Positions 27,401 to 37,229 are shown, counted from the first letter of the stretch. The stretch is 64,000 nt of DNA from Polydactylus sextarius (GCA_016801845.1 CM028906.1:14739001-14803000), one strand, 5' to 3'. Program-made: numbers and translations. The notes: a model not told the origin generated them from the sequence alone.

Positions 27401-28411
27401 TGAATGTAAATGAAAGACTTAAAAACATAATGGTACCATGGTATATGATGTGCAGCTGTTTGCTGTTTCAAATTCCAACCAAGTTGAATTTTCCGTCTTT
27501 CCTCCTTTCCTGTCTCTCTACACTGTCTCTATCATTAAAGGCAAATATGCCCACAAATATAATATTTTTAAAAAAAGAAAACAACAGTTTGGCATATGAA
27601 ATACCTAATTTGTGTTAATTTTATTCCATTTCTCTTAGTAAAATGATTGATCAAAGCTAAGTTTTCAGGGCCTTTACGAGTTAATAGAAATAGAACAAGT
27701 GTCAGCAGTGGAACAATTTTAGGATGGACTTTTATTAACTTAGGCCTGGCGGCTGTCATTGTCTGCTGTCTTTCTAGTGTTCAAAAACATGTGAGGGGGG
27801 TTTTCGTGTGCGAGAGGTACGTTGCCTCTCTGATGACATGTTGTCCAGCGAGGGCTGTGATGAGCTACGGAGACCAGCAGAGAAGCAGGACTGCAATCCA
27901 GAGCCCTGCATACCCCACATAGGTCAGTCACCACTGAACATGTTGTCTGGATTGTTACCAACATGGATGAATGCTTTCCTAGTGATGTTAGCATCATTAA
28001 GAACACAGGAGTCAAAACTATGGATAAGGAGTAGTGTTTTATCACGTTCCTGAAAGTCTGAACTGCTGAACCCCATCTTTTGTCCAACAGTAGAAGTCCA
28101 AGTAGTACTGTGGAGCCACAGTATAATTGCTGATAATGCTCCAATCCCCTTGCAGCACTTTCCCCAGACACCATCACTATGCACACCATCACTTTCATTC
28201 ATGTGCTGTTGCTTTAACACACATCAAACTGCATTTGCTGGAATATTAATTCAACTTTTTTGTTTTAGATGAGAACTGCAGAGACAAGTACTTCAACTGC
28301 AATGTAGTGGTTCAGGCTCGCCTTTGTGTGTATGATTACTACAAGATGACATGCTGCGCTTCGTGCTCACGAGTGGCCCACAGACAGTCGATTCCTCGGG
28401 GCCGTAGTTAG
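12341..28411 (+). CDS. thsd4: thsd4 / ADAMTSL6, short isoform, 12 coding exons (frameshift in exon 2)
   Basis: Secreted extracellular-matrix glycoprotein of the ADAMTS-like family; in mammals ADAMTSL6 binds fibrillin-1 and promotes microfibril assembly. Twelve exons join with matching phases to about 633 codons if one missing base in exon 2 is allowed for. Order: signal peptide (1-20), C-terminal part of the Cys-rich module and spacer (26-185), a short linker rich in Pro/Asn/Gln, six thrombospondin type 1 repeats starting near residues 236, 294, 353, 412, 470 and 530 (each with W..CS..CG), and a PLAC domain (587-620). Words such as NGNWAIDRPGKYEGGG, FLAEGPTNEILDVY and CNVVVQARLCVY match recalled THSD4 more closely than ADAMTSL4. 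The N-terminal TSR and Cys-rich exons of the long isoform were not found in the window. The printed locus is interrupted: see exon 2. Confidence 0.9.
12416..21012 (+). other. thsd4: thsd4 intron 1 (8.6 kb)
   Basis: No further exon fitting the family was found. The frame at 15422-15646 sits after an acceptor-like ttacag but matches nothing known. Contains poly-T/A runs (18105-18121), AT-rich tracts (15720-15760) and the hairpin listed below. Confidence 0.55.
13106..13140. repeat. Perfect 13-bp inverted repeat with 9-nt loop
   Basis: catctgtcaatgc at 13106-13118 is the exact reverse complement of gcattgacagatg at 13128-13140, with tcaaagtgt between. It could form a stem-loop in the thsd4 pre-mRNA. 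The stem is too short for a typical pre-miRNA. Confidence 0.8.
21013..21216 (+). CDS. thsd4: thsd4 exon 2: spacer start, with 1-bp frameshift
   Basis: After the acceptor gcgcag the frame reads SLGCDEYLGSGKVMDKC through 21063. The family then needs G-V-C-G-G-D-N, but only five bases (gtgtg) stand where six are needed before tgt-gga-ggc, so the conserved C-G-G-D-N-S-T-C-K reading continues in another frame to CTA-G/gtagga. The exon is 204 bp where phases require 205. The unshifted frame stops at TGA 21124-21126. The missing base is a G just after 21063. It is either a true null mutation or an assembly error. Confidence 0.85.
21217..23302 (+). other. thsd4: thsd4 intron 2
   Basis: 2.1 kb with no recognised gene; short G runs near 21406-21420 and a CA-rich stretch near 22545-22572. 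Confidence 0.7.
23303..23478 (+). CDS. thsd4: thsd4 exon 3: spacer domain
   Basis: Acceptor ttccag, donor TAT/gtgagt, 176 bp. Reads A-L-R-S-R-S-G-R-S then INGNWAIDRPGKYEGGG and AEGPTNEILDVY, the most family-specific stretch of the gene. The first codon is split with exon 2 (G/CT). Confidence 0.95.
23679..23775 (+). CDS. thsd4: thsd4 exon 4: end of spacer domain
   Basis: Acceptor cctcag, donor GAAG/gtaaat, 97 bp. Reads MIFQQPNPGVHYEYILPSEK and a Pro/Gln-rich tail. MIFQQPNPGVHYEY is the conserved end of the ADAMTS-like spacer. Confidence 0.93.
23964..24161 (+). CDS. thsd4: thsd4 exon 5: linker and start of first TSR
   Basis: Acceptor ctcag, donor AAAG/gtaggg, 198 bp. A linker rich in Asn, Gly, His and Pro leads into R-D-Y-N-W-K-L-A-G-A-T-E-C-S-A-S-C-G-K, the opening of a thrombospondin type 1 repeat. 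Confidence 0.9.
24447..24576 (+). CDS. thsd4: thsd4 exon 6: rest of first TSR
   Basis: Acceptor ttttag, donor GTT/gtgaga, 130 bp. Reads FRYSVFHCVHRLNHVQVSDA, then C-D-S-S-S-R-P and C-N-L-Q-P-C-P-A, with TSR cysteine spacing. Confidence 0.9.
24787..24991 (+). CDS. thsd4: thsd4 exon 7: second TSR and start of third
   Basis: Acceptor gggcag, donor GCT/gtaagt, 205 bp. Reads WDIGEWSECSKTCGLGMQHR and QVLCRQVYANR, then CQLKICSEWQIRSEW. A potential N-glycosylation site A-N-R-T is present. Confidence 0.93.
25122..25295 (+). CDS. thsd4: thsd4 exon 8: third TSR and start of fourth
   Basis: Acceptor ctgtag, donor AGG/gtaggt, 174 bp, phase 0 at both ends. Reads CSVPCGLGQRSREVRCVSN, then ENCDMGTCAKSWFYTEW. 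Confidence 0.93.
25296..26081 (+). other. thsd4 intron 8, with an imperfect 42-bp direct repeat
   Basis: At 25431-25516 two copies with a 42-bp period begin aaaagcttggacaaag and share a gtttgt/atttgt core and a ga(t/a)aa end. Nothing else recognised. Confidence 0.6.
26082..26255 (+). CDS. thsd4: thsd4 exon 9: fourth TSR and start of fifth
   Basis: Acceptor ccacag, donor CAG/gtatga, 174 bp, phase 0. Reads CSAECGMGVRTRGVLCLTNH, then CNNGPCENRIEWFTGPWSQ. Confidence 0.93.
26430..26609 (+). CDS. thsd4: thsd4 exon 10: fifth TSR and start of sixth
   Basis: Acceptor acccag, donor GCT/gtgagt, 180 bp, phase 0. Reads CSAECGTGSQQRSVVCLMKS, then SCSVKACGAKWYHTDWSA. Confidence 0.93.
26610..27777 (+). other. 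thsd4: thsd4 intron 10
   Basis: 1.2 kb, nothing recognised apart from short open frames. Confidence 0.6.
27778..27922 (+). CDS. thsd4: thsd4 exon 11: sixth TSR
   Basis: Acceptor ttctag, donor ATAG/gtcagt, 145 bp. Reads CSKTCEGGFRVREVRCLSDD, then E-K-Q-D-C-N-P-E-P-C-I-P. Confidence 0.93.
28269..28411 (+). CDS. thsd4: thsd4 exon 12: PLAC domain and stop
   Basis: Acceptor ttttag, 143 bp including the TAG at 28409-28411. Reads D-E-N-C-R-D-K-Y-F, then NCNVVVQARLCVYDYYK and C-C-A-S-C, the six-cysteine PLAC module that ends many ADAMTS-like proteins. A basic R-G-R-S tail follows. Confidence 0.95.
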
Positions 28412-28861
28412 CACTTTTTCTACCATGGACCTTCAGTTCCATGTCGGGCCAGACTCAGTATCCGCTGTTGGCACTCTGGTCCTGTGCCAGTCAGGGGAGT
28501 GGACCGGCTGAACCTTGCCTAAAATGGACACTTGTTTTGTTTGCCAAGGATGGAAACTAAAGAAGGAACATTTCTGCTGGCCCAATGGAAGACAGCTGCT
28601 GGGAGAAAGGCATACCTAAGAATAGTGGAGGACAGGAATCCAGTCACTGGATAAACAGAGCCTCAGTGGGGTGAGAGTGATTGGTAGCAAACTTAGTAAA
28701 GTACAAAACACTTTATGGATTATAACCACAACTTCTGATAATTTCTTATGTTTCATGGCAAGCAGTTTTGAGCTGTCTCTTACTGAAATGGCTCTTGAAG
28801 TGGATTACCTATGAAGAGGAGAGCACCTGTAAACTGTAACATGGACTATGTATAAACTGTA

Positions 28862-29210
28862 CAGTGGTCCCTCGCCTAATGTTGGGGTTAGGTTTCAGAA
28901 CCACCCACTACAGATGAAAATTCGCAAAATAGTAACCATATATTTATTTTTATTTTTTAAGCCTTTATAAACCCTCCCCGCACTCTTATAAACTTTCCCC
29001 ATGCTTATTATTTATTTTTTAGGCTAGAAGTCGCTCATTTTACCGTAAAATTAATTAAAATGACTCTAAAAAAATAAAAATACCTGTAGTACACAGAATC
29101 CCACGATATAATGAAGACACGCGCAATATAAATTTACATATACTAGTCACAAAAAATCACAGTGCATCAAAGCTGCAGGAAGTGAAGTGCGATATGGCGA
29201 GGGATCACTG
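28862..29210. mobile_element. Non-autonomous Tigger/pogo-like DNA transposon (MITE), 349 bp
   Basis: The left end CAGTGGTCCCTCGCC and the right end ggcgagggatcactg are inverted repeats of 15 bp with one mismatch, flanked on both sides by TA (28860-28861 and 29211-29212). The CAGT-G-T-CCCTCG start and TA target-site duplication suit the pogo/Tigger branch of Tc1/mariner. The interior is AT-rich with no transposase, so it is non-autonomous. Confidence 0.85.
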
Positions 29211-30468
29211 TATATCCTCTAATATGGCTCTTATGGCTCTTTACAATGCTCAGATTTGTGGCAAGATGTCATATGAAGTTGGTCCTGTCTCACCTGTAAT
29301 CAACTATCTAATGCCCACTTTGTTGACCAAAGATATGTAACCTCATTAAACTGAAGACAGCGACAGATTAACACCTTCCCAAGAAACAAATACTGTGCAT
29401 CAAACCCTCTATGGTGTTGGTCCTTTACACTGAATGGATTCACAAGGAAAATACCAGAACTGGCCCTGATAAGGTCTAAGGTCTGGTTGCCTAAGCAATT
29501 CACTAACCACCTTTTTCCTTACTGCACAGCCATGAGGTGTAAAGGCAGCCTTTTGTAATATGTTTGTATATATGTATGTATGTACGTTAAAATGAATGAT
29601 AAAGGTCTTTTTTATGGGTTCTCAGACAGTCCCCCCAGCAACTGAAGAGAAAAAAGCCCTCTTTATTTATTTGTGTGGCTCCCTAGGGAGGACACTGGTT
29701 TATCGGCCACCGTTGGCCTCTTTTGGCTGCGGGGATAAAACCTGTGCTGCCTCTTTCCACCAATCACAGCCTCTGAACTGAATGTAGGCATTCCACAGCC
29801 TGTTGGATGGTAGAAGCAGATGGTCAGAAACCCTAATGTATTTCTGGAGAGGTTAAAACAAACTGTATATATAAATATATATATATATTTTTTTTTTTTC
29901 TCTGTGGAATATGATCATTTTACAATTTGTACAATTTACTGTTAAATTGTCAATCACAACTACATAGAATTACCATAAAGTATGGTTAATATTTGATTGT
30001 AATGATAAATCATGACAGTATTTTCAACTATTGACCTGGCATGATATATATATGAGATTTACATTACTAGTGAATCCTTTATGGGCAATTCTATTCTGCC
30101 ATAACACCTCTTGATCAGTTCCATACAAACCCTGCACACAGTACCTCTCAGATGTTTTTTGTGTGATTATAGCTGTTATCACTTCTCTCCAAGCACTATA
30201 AACTTACCTCTGATTCATAAGTACTGTATATGTATCAGCTCTGTATCAGTTCTGAATGACTGACGTTTGTATTTAATTCAGTCTCTAAGGGAAACTACCA
30301 TTCTGAATGTACCAACATGACTTTTGATTCTCTTGCAAACGATCAAGAAAAGAATCTCTCAGTATTCAACATATGACTGCAACAAATGATAAAGATCTTA
30401 GTTTGCCTTCTTTTACTTTTCACATTTTCAGCAGTTGATTCTCATGTAGTGTTATTGAAATTTTCTGA

Positions 30469-30474
30469 AATAAA
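30469..30474 (+). terminator. thsd4: Candidate thsd4 polyadenylation signal AATAAA
   Basis: Canonical AATAAA about 2.06 kb past the stop, just before the pepd array begins. Confidence 0.45.
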
Positions 30475-31344
30475 CAAAGTTACTAATGATTTATACACTT
30501 TACAGCAGTTTGTCTTTATGTGATTCTGAAACGGATTTGGAAATAGGACAATGTTAGAGATTGAAGAGGGTCATTGAAGAAGTCATCCATCTGGAGGACT
30601 AAGGTGGTATTACAACAAAGGTAATACATTTATTTTGTTTCTTCAGGTCAGTTTAAATTCAGGTCAGATTTTCAAAAAATTACATACAGCTCAGTATAGC
30701 TGACTTTCACTTCATGACTCCTGATTCCTGTATTTCAAGAACTCAATGAGCACTTATTCTTTAATCATCATGTGATTGAGCATATCACAGAACCAAACGT
30801 CTATGGAGCCTGCCTGGTTCTCATAGAGCAAAGACTAAAACATTGGTTTATATATATTTTCTGGCCTCATAACTTACAGATAAAGGAATATTAAATGTTT
30901 TATACCGTATATGGTTATTTTGGGATATACAAGCTGAAAACCCATAAATGCAAACGTACAATACATAATATGTTATATTTATTTAGCATTTGTCAGTTTC
31001 ATTTGGAATTGCTTCATATTTGGAAAGAAACCTTCATGAAACAGCTTTATTGGCATGCCTACCAGTGTAGTTCCTAACTTTACCACCTGATGGCGACAGA
31101 GTAACAATATTATAACTCTAACATCAGCGATGCAACAGCTCAACATACATGAACCTCTAAACATGTTACACCCTGCTAATGAAGCTAGTCTCAGATAGAT
31201 TTTCACAGATGTTCAACATTTTAAAACAAAGTAATATCCCTGAAAACTTTTTCTCTTTGCCTTACTCAGTAAAACCTTCTCAAATATACTTAGTGTTAGT
31301 CCTTTCATGTAATAACTCTCACTAAAGATGAGCTTAACATTTGA

Positions 31345-31432
31345 GTGCATCAGCCGAAATCCTGTTGGTGCAGTACAAGGCCTCCAGGGCTATTAGTCTT
31401 TGCTCACTGGATGCAGAAATAGACAAAAAAAA
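31345..31432 (-). pseudogene. pepd: pepd relic D, exon 8 remnant
   Basis: Aligned with exon 8 of copies A and B through gaaatcctgttggtg-agt and the following cctccag. The second half is replaced by unrelated sequence and an A run. Confidence 0.65.
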
Positions 31433-32010
31433 AAACAAAAGTGAGATGCTTATAGCACAAAGTGTCTTTATTGTGATGACTGAAACAGACATTTTTCAAA
31501 TCATATTTTTTATAGAAGAAGGTGTGCATTAAGTTAACTGGAGGGGGTGAAAACGCTGATGTCTCGCACAATCGGTCAGACACGAACTCATTTCATCTGT
31601 GCAGACTGGATTCTGAGTCAAACAGTTAAGCTGTTGACTCAATCAGTGTGAACCCTGCCAGAACTAAAAGAAACCTTCTAGATGAGAGGTGAAATGTCTT
31701 CCAGTGCCTACACAGCAGATCAAAAACATCAGAGGAAGAAACAACAAAAAATATTTCATGAGTCCTTTGATTCAGTTGTCAGAAAAACGGCTCCTACAAT
31801 TTAGAGGGTAAATTTAGGGCAACTTGACAGAATCCACCCAGGGGCTTCTATTTAGAGATATAACACAACCAGCAGAGAGGAGATCACCCCAGGTCCTGCT
31901 GAAAGGACTTCAACTTGCTGCTGGCCCTCAGTAATGGATGGTTAAATAAATAAATTCAAATCCTTGCTGAATGTAATGCCTGTTGCAGGAATCAACTCAA
32001 GTCTTACCTG

Positions 32011-32169
32011 CTTATTAGTAGGTCTGTGGCATTGCCATACCACCACTGATTCTGGCACCAGTCTTTTCTGTCTTTAGCTTTCAGCCCTTTTGCACAGTTG
32101 TTTGACGGTTTTCAGCAAACAGGGCAGGAGAGACCCTCAGGGCATCATTACCCAGCTAGCAGACAGGTT
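32011..32169 (-). pseudogene. pepd: pepd relic D, exon 2 remnant
   Basis: Minus-strand reading gives P-V-C-stop-L-G-N-D-A-L-R-V-S-P-A-L-F-A-E-N-R, where the functional copy has P-V-F-W-L-G-N. The conserved Trp codon has become TAG, and later parts are out of frame. Confidence 0.75.
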
Positions 32170-32390
32170 TGAAAGGACAAGGAGACGGAAAGCTGTGTGG
32201 CTCAAGCTGGAGGGCTACTTGGAGCTTAAGATTGTTGTCTTATCAACAGAAGCATATAATGCAGTATAATTTTCCCCTCCCTTCCCCTGTCCTTTCAGTC
32301 ATGAACGTATTTTGTGAAATACTAGCACATTCACTGAACCTCAATCAGTGGAAAACCAATTATGATTAATGACAGTAAAAACAAAACTGA

Positions 32391-33260
32391 TATTCTCTAA
32401 ATATACAGCAGCTGCATTGTAAGTAACTGAGATGAATGCTTTTTGACTCGTTGAGCTGAATATGTTGTGATTTTGGTTTTAGATGGGCAATTTGGTTGCC
32501 AAAAGAAAACCAAACTGCGCCACTGTGGCGGTACACAGTGGATTCACACATCCTTAATTTGTCCATAATTTCACCACAGATTAACTTTGCCAAACACAGC
32601 AGTTATCTGATACCTATACTTACGTGTGAAGTGACATTTCAGTGATTTGGGGTAGTTTTGTCTCGGATGTTTGAGTCAGGTAAAGATTTTTCATCTTTTA
32701 AATGTTAATGTTTGAATAACCCATCGAGTCAGTGGAAAATGTTAATTTCAGCTCAGTGGTAAATTCACAAGAGTCCTGTATCTACTGAGCACAAAAGTCA
32801 TATATAAAGGTATTTATATTTACAAGAACATTGCTGACTCAGTTTGAACTTTAAAGATTAACGTTAGCAGGAACCCTTTTTTAAATGTTAGTTGATTTCT
32901 ACAGCATTCACACATGGATCCTACATTAGCCTACATTATAGGATCTACAGCATCCTACATTATCTGTGTATCTCTAAGGACAGGTCAGTCTTAATAAGGC
33001 AGTGGTAAGCTGCTGAACCAAAATACCAACCCATTACTAGTATGTTACAGCTATGAATGCTTAATAGTCTTAAGCAGAATATTTTTCTCTGTTGGCATTT
33101 TAGATCTCCATGTAGAGCCCATGTGCCCTTTGTGTCTGATCTGCTGACACGCTGATAATTAAACAATCCTCTTTCCTTTTCTCTGGATTGCAAACGCCAG
33201 CCATTTAAATGAAAATGATTTTCCTGTCCAGGAGTTAGCCTATAGACTTACGAGCAATCA
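32391..33260. other. Spacer between relic D and copy A, nothing recognised
   Basis: AT-rich, short open frames only. The matching C-B spacer carries a retroelement relic. Confidence 0.5.
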
Positions 33261-33269
33261 ATTTAAATT

Positions 33270-33530
33270 AGACCAGTTGTCGCCCGAATACCACGTGACA
33301 GCACAGTGAGACCTCATTCGTCAGTCGCACTTTCAACGTGAATTACCGCGAACAGCTGCGTCATCAGGGGGCTGTTACCAGCTTAGCGTCTTTGTCGCAA
33401 AATATAATGGCGTCTCAGAGCCTTTTAGCATCTTTTGTCAAACTAAATAGACACATGTTGCGACTTTTGCATGAACCGTACCTACTTCTTACTGCTCCAC
33501 GATGACAATCGCAGTTAAAACAGGTAATTC
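33270..33530 (+). promoter_or_regulatory. CpG-enriched, promoter-like segment with small first-exon-like ORF
   Basis: Denser in CG dinucleotides than its AT-rich surroundings, with an E-box CACGTGAC near 33292. On the + strand an ATG at 33407-33409 opens 32 codons (starting MASQSLLASFVKLNRHM) ending at TGA 33503-33505. A second ATG at 33502 runs to a donor-like AAACAG/gtaatt. It could be the first exon of an unseen transcript. It could also be the old promoter of relic D: it lies about 1.3 kb beyond D's exon 2 remnant, the same distance as exon 1 from exon 2 in copy A. Confidence 0.35.
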
Positions 33531-33760
33531 AAACGCTGCTGTGTCTGACAATGAATTGTTTGAAATGTTCAAACATTTTCTTCTCTCACATGCTTAGAAA
33601 TCTACTCTAGCTGTTTTGTTCACATACACTTTGGTCCTTTTAGGTATAATGAAGGTAATAATAAAGGTCATTTTAATATGATTGGTGTTTCTTTTTATAA
33701 GCATCACTTTCATACAAAAATAGAGAACATTTCTGCTGCACATTGTTGAAACCTTATATG

Positions 33761-33766
33761 TTTATT
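33761..33766 (-). terminator. Candidate polyadenylation signal for pepd copy A
   Basis: tttatt on the + strand (AATAAA on the minus), about 260 bp past the copy A stop. Confidence 0.3.
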
Positions 33767-34028
33767 TATTTCAATTGTTTTCAAAGATTAACATATTTTG
33801 AAATTGTAAAAAAATAGTTTTCTTTTCCTGGAAGTAGAGGTAGTGACTATGTCTTAATTTTACATTTATCACCCTTTTCAAACCATCTGCATAAAGATAC
33901 TGCATGAAAAGTTTGATTGACTTCCTTATGTAGGTGAGATGAAAGTAATAACTTTTTACTGAAGGTTAATTCTCACACTGTAATTAAAGTTCATTCCTGC
34001 ACTCAGCTCAGAATCTGAGACACGTCAG

Positions 34029-34169
34029 TCAAACTTTACTAGTGACGACGGGGCTGAAGGGTTTTGCAGAGTCGGCCATGAAGGCCTCAATCTCCTCCAC
34101 GGTGTGAGGGACACAGGTCAGCAGCTTGATACCATCTGCTGTCACTGCTATGTTTTCTTCAATGCGAAC
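34029..34169 (-). pseudogene. pepd: pepd A exon 15 (C-terminus)
   Basis: Reads V-R-I-E-E-N-I-A-V-T-A-D-G through to the stop, 46 residues, open. It retains the metal-ligand Glu (R-I-E). It differs from B by E/N for D/D, a Lys for Glu and an altered tail. Confidence 0.85.
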
Positions 34170-34553
34170 CTGTGCACAGTGTTGACACAAAAATTAGTTA
34201 AACACGTTAGAATTAAAACATTCTCAGGCAAACTCAGCTGATACAAAAATGTAAAAGACAAAAGACTTAATTCTGAATGTCTGAAATATGAAGTATGAGT
34301 GCATGACATTTCCAAAAATGTGTGTTGTCTTTTAAGCCTATGAATCCATCTAATGTAGTAAATTATATATATTCAGCAGTAGCAGCAGTTAATGTAGTCA
34401 GCTGTAAATGGTGAAAATAAAATAATAAAATAAAAAAGGAAAACCACTGTTTATGTATAACTGTAGATACTGCTAAGCTGTAATTTTCACATGGGGATAT
34501 CATTAGTTTTAAGAAAATTACAAAACCAACTGAAACAATGGCAACTCACTGAC

Positions 34554-34720
34554 CCCTCCAAAGCCACGGAAGCGAGCCAGCACTTGACTGTTGATTAAGC
34601 AGCTCTGCGTAGAGTAGAGTAGAACTATATACCAGGCTCCACGGTGAGGACCATCCTCTCCTGCACCAGGCGGCCCATCAGAAGATACATCAGTCCGGGC
34701 TCACTGATATGTTCTATCCC
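34554..34720 (-). pseudogene. pepd: pepd A exon 14, truncated by stop and deletion
   Basis: 167 bp against 192 bp in B. Reads MVLTVEPGI and then TAG (34625-34627). Beyond it, 43 bp of the B exon are replaced by 18 bp containing repeated gtaga words, a net loss of 25 bp that also shifts frame before the conserved F-R-G-F-G-G end. Confidence 0.92.
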
Positions 34721-35085
34721 CTGAACAGTTATGCAGTTTGTCAAATCCAATAAATGTCCCAAAGACAAATATGTGACATATCACAGCAACACTTAACACA
34801 CTAACACTTTCTGGTGGTGGACACTCAGCAGTTAGGAGGAGCTACTATGAGTAAACCATATGTAGTTGTCAGACATGCATCTATGTACAAATCCAGACAA
34901 CATCAGTGACAACACTCTACCTTGCTCCTGCAGCTTGGCCTCTTTTTGTTCCGCTCTCACTCCTCCACTGAGGACTTCTCTATTATTGATAACACATTAA
35001 TATTGGAGGAACAGTGGTGTGTTTTTTATGTCTACTGGATGGTTGTGATGTGAGCAATCTTAAAACTTAAGTCTTTTCTTTTCCC

Positions 35086-35270
35086 CTCAGGGTATCCTCC
35101 CACATCATGCACGTCGATACCCAGCAGGTGTCCCAGGCTGCGGAGCATGAAGACGGAGCCAATGTGGACCTTCATCATGTCCTCAACACTGCTTTTCAGG
35201 ATGCTGATCTTCACCAGCTCCTCCAGGTGAATCCGGTCAGCCAGTCGGTGCATGTCAGTCCATTTCACAC
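35086..35270 (-). pseudogene. pepd: pepd A exon 13, active-site His lost and splice donor destroyed
   Basis: 185 bp, open. Where prolidase and copy B read M-P-H-G-L-G-H, this copy reads M-L-R-S-L-G-H: three adjacent codons changed, His366 to Arg among them. The base pair after the exon is GG (35084-35085, + strand cc) where B has GT, so normal splicing would fail. Confidence 0.9.
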
Positions 35271-35558
35271 CTTCACCACAAACAGCTTTGTCAGTATGAA
35301 GGGCAGAGTTCTTTGACTATTAACTTTAAGTCTGCATGTTGATATTTTCAGTCCAAAAACTTCTCAAAGTATAAGTATGAATCTAAGACCAAGACTTAAA
35401 CATGTAGTTTAGAGGGCAACAGTATTGACCCCAGAGACCCTAGAAATTACATTCAACTTCTTAAAACCTTAGAAATATAAACTGTATGTGGTACAGTTCA
35501 TGTTCAGTACATGTCACCAATATCTATTCAATAGTTAAACTGACTAAGAAATGATAAC

Positions 35559-35707
35559 CTGGTCTGATAGCAGCCATGACATGTTGGCAGGACTTAAGGA
35601 CGGCCTCATAGATTAACCTCTGGTCAGGAGTGAATTTTCCATTGGCTGGGAAGGAGCAGGTGATGTCTGATGAGTAGCAGTAGTACTCTCCACCCATGTC
35701 AAACAGA
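35559..35707 (-). pseudogene. pepd: pepd A exon 12 (metal-binding Asp residues)
   Basis: 149 bp with good splice sites. Reads LFDMGGEYYCYSSDITCSFP, with both Asp ligands (276 and 287). Confidence 0.9.
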
Positions 35708-35957
35708 CTGTAGGAGAGAAAATAATAGATGTATTTCCATTTAGTCTTGGATTTGTACAGATAGCATTTGCTAGTTAAAGACACTAAAGAGCATTACAGA
35801 GGTTGTTAACCTTGTTATGTGGAGAACTGGCCTGACAATGACACAATAGCTCCCCCTGTAGGAGAATTTGCAGCGTTTGTGAGTCTTCAGATTAGTTCAA
35901 GTTTCAAGTCAGTGCCATAATTCTCGCAGTCCATCTAAAAACTACTAAGCTACTCAC

Positions 35958-36033
35958 CACGTCTCCATCCATAATCATCTTGTTGTTGGGAGCCCCAGGA
36001 TGGACGTAGAAGATCACAGCACAATTTTGGCCC
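35958..36033 (-). pseudogene. pepd: pepd A exon 11, 2-bp deletion
   Basis: 76 bp against 78 bp in B. It ends GAC-GTG/gtgagt where B has GAC-ATG-TG/gtgagt, so exon 12 is entered out of frame. Reads V-I-F-Y-V-H-P-G-A-P-N-N for V-L-H-Y-G-H-A-G-A-P-N-D, losing His255. This is among the most divergent exons between the copies. Confidence 0.88.
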
Positions 36034-36713
36034 CTGGTGTTGAACACACAGTGCATGAATTAATAAAAAGACAAACACAACAACTACACTAAAGTGTTGA
36101 CTGCAATAAATGTGACTTTTATAAAACTACTATTAAGACATTTTGAAATAAACAGTGTACTTCAGGGTCACATACTTCATTTTTCAAGTTTTTAATTTGA
36201 ATAGGAAAATTACTTGAATCCTTGACCACTAATCCCCTGGAGATACTCATTATACATGGTCTTTAATACAAAAGACACGGCATGATTAACAAGGTCCAGC
36301 AAATTCTTCATCCATAGTGATGCTTCTAGCTGGCAGGGCCCTGACAACAAAGAGGATGTTTTAACAAACATGGTTTGTTTTGGCTGAGACAAGACAAGAC
36401 TCCTGGGATTCAGCAGTGTCACTGAGTGCCAGTTCCTCTGCATCCTTAATTCTGCTTTGTGTTTAAATCCTCAAGGGTACCAGAGTCCTACAGAGACTCA
36501 AGGGATGTTCTGCATTATACATTGAAGTGTTTCTAATGTTTTTGTTTTATTCAGCCCAACATGTCTGGACAGCATTTAGAAGTATTTATAATATGGTAAC
36601 TTTAAATAAAATAAATTGAATTTAACCTTAACAGCATCTTTGTTATAAGTGATGTGAAACTAATCAATAAATTAAGACATTAAGAAGGCAGTTATGGTCA
36701 GAAATATGCATAC

Positions 36714-36782
36714 GTTCCACAGATACAGGTGTACGAGGTGTGGCGCATTCCTCCTTTTGTGTAGCAGTAGTGCTGGAACAGG
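36714..36782 (-). pseudogene. pepd: pepd A exon 10
   Basis: 69 bp, open, reads LFQHYCYTKGGMRHTSYTC, the same protein sequence as B. Confidence 0.85.
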
Positions 36783-37007
36783 CTGGAGGAAAAAAAACCA
36801 CAAGAAATCAACATCAGGACTTTCACTGCCTCTCCCTGACTCCCCGTTCTTTTTAAGAATTTATTCAACACTCATTGTTTAATCATCACATGTTCAAGCA
36901 CATCAAACGCTTCTGTAGATCTCGTCAGCATCACAATGCTGTGAAGGGATGTGTTACCTGGTTCTTCTAATGCAGTCAACATAAATAAGCATGACTGATA
37001 TACACAT

Positions 37008-37229
<222 letters not shown>

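Larger units (their letters stand above)
28412..30490 (+). other. thsd4: Probable thsd4 3' UTR
   Basis: No further open gene up to the AATAAA at 30469-30474. Contains the Tigger-like MITE (28862-29210) and a TA/T-rich stretch at 29868-29900. An upstream polyadenylation site is possible. Confidence 0.5.
30880..32390 (-). pseudogene. pepd: pepd relic D (exon 8-like and exon 2-like remnants)
   Basis: Two exon remnants remain, in the minus-strand order of pepd, and there is no open frame. Flanking DNA matches relic C closely in several blocks: the word taactttaccacctgatggc at 31076 and 47021, ctggagggggtgaaaacgct at 31539 and 47497, and cacccaggggcttctattta at 31836 and 49227. D is therefore the left partner of C in a duplicated block. 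Confidence 0.75.

Noticed and set aside
26342..28220. Minus-strand open frames of 98-178 codons across thsd4 exons 10 and 11
   Set aside because: They are antisense shadows of TSR exons whose + strand reading fits the family with correct splice sites.
34780..35080. Highly similar intron segments between pepd A and B (also 53530-53850), with + strand open frames
   Set aside because: These frames are antisense or intronic shadows; the similarity is explained by the duplication.
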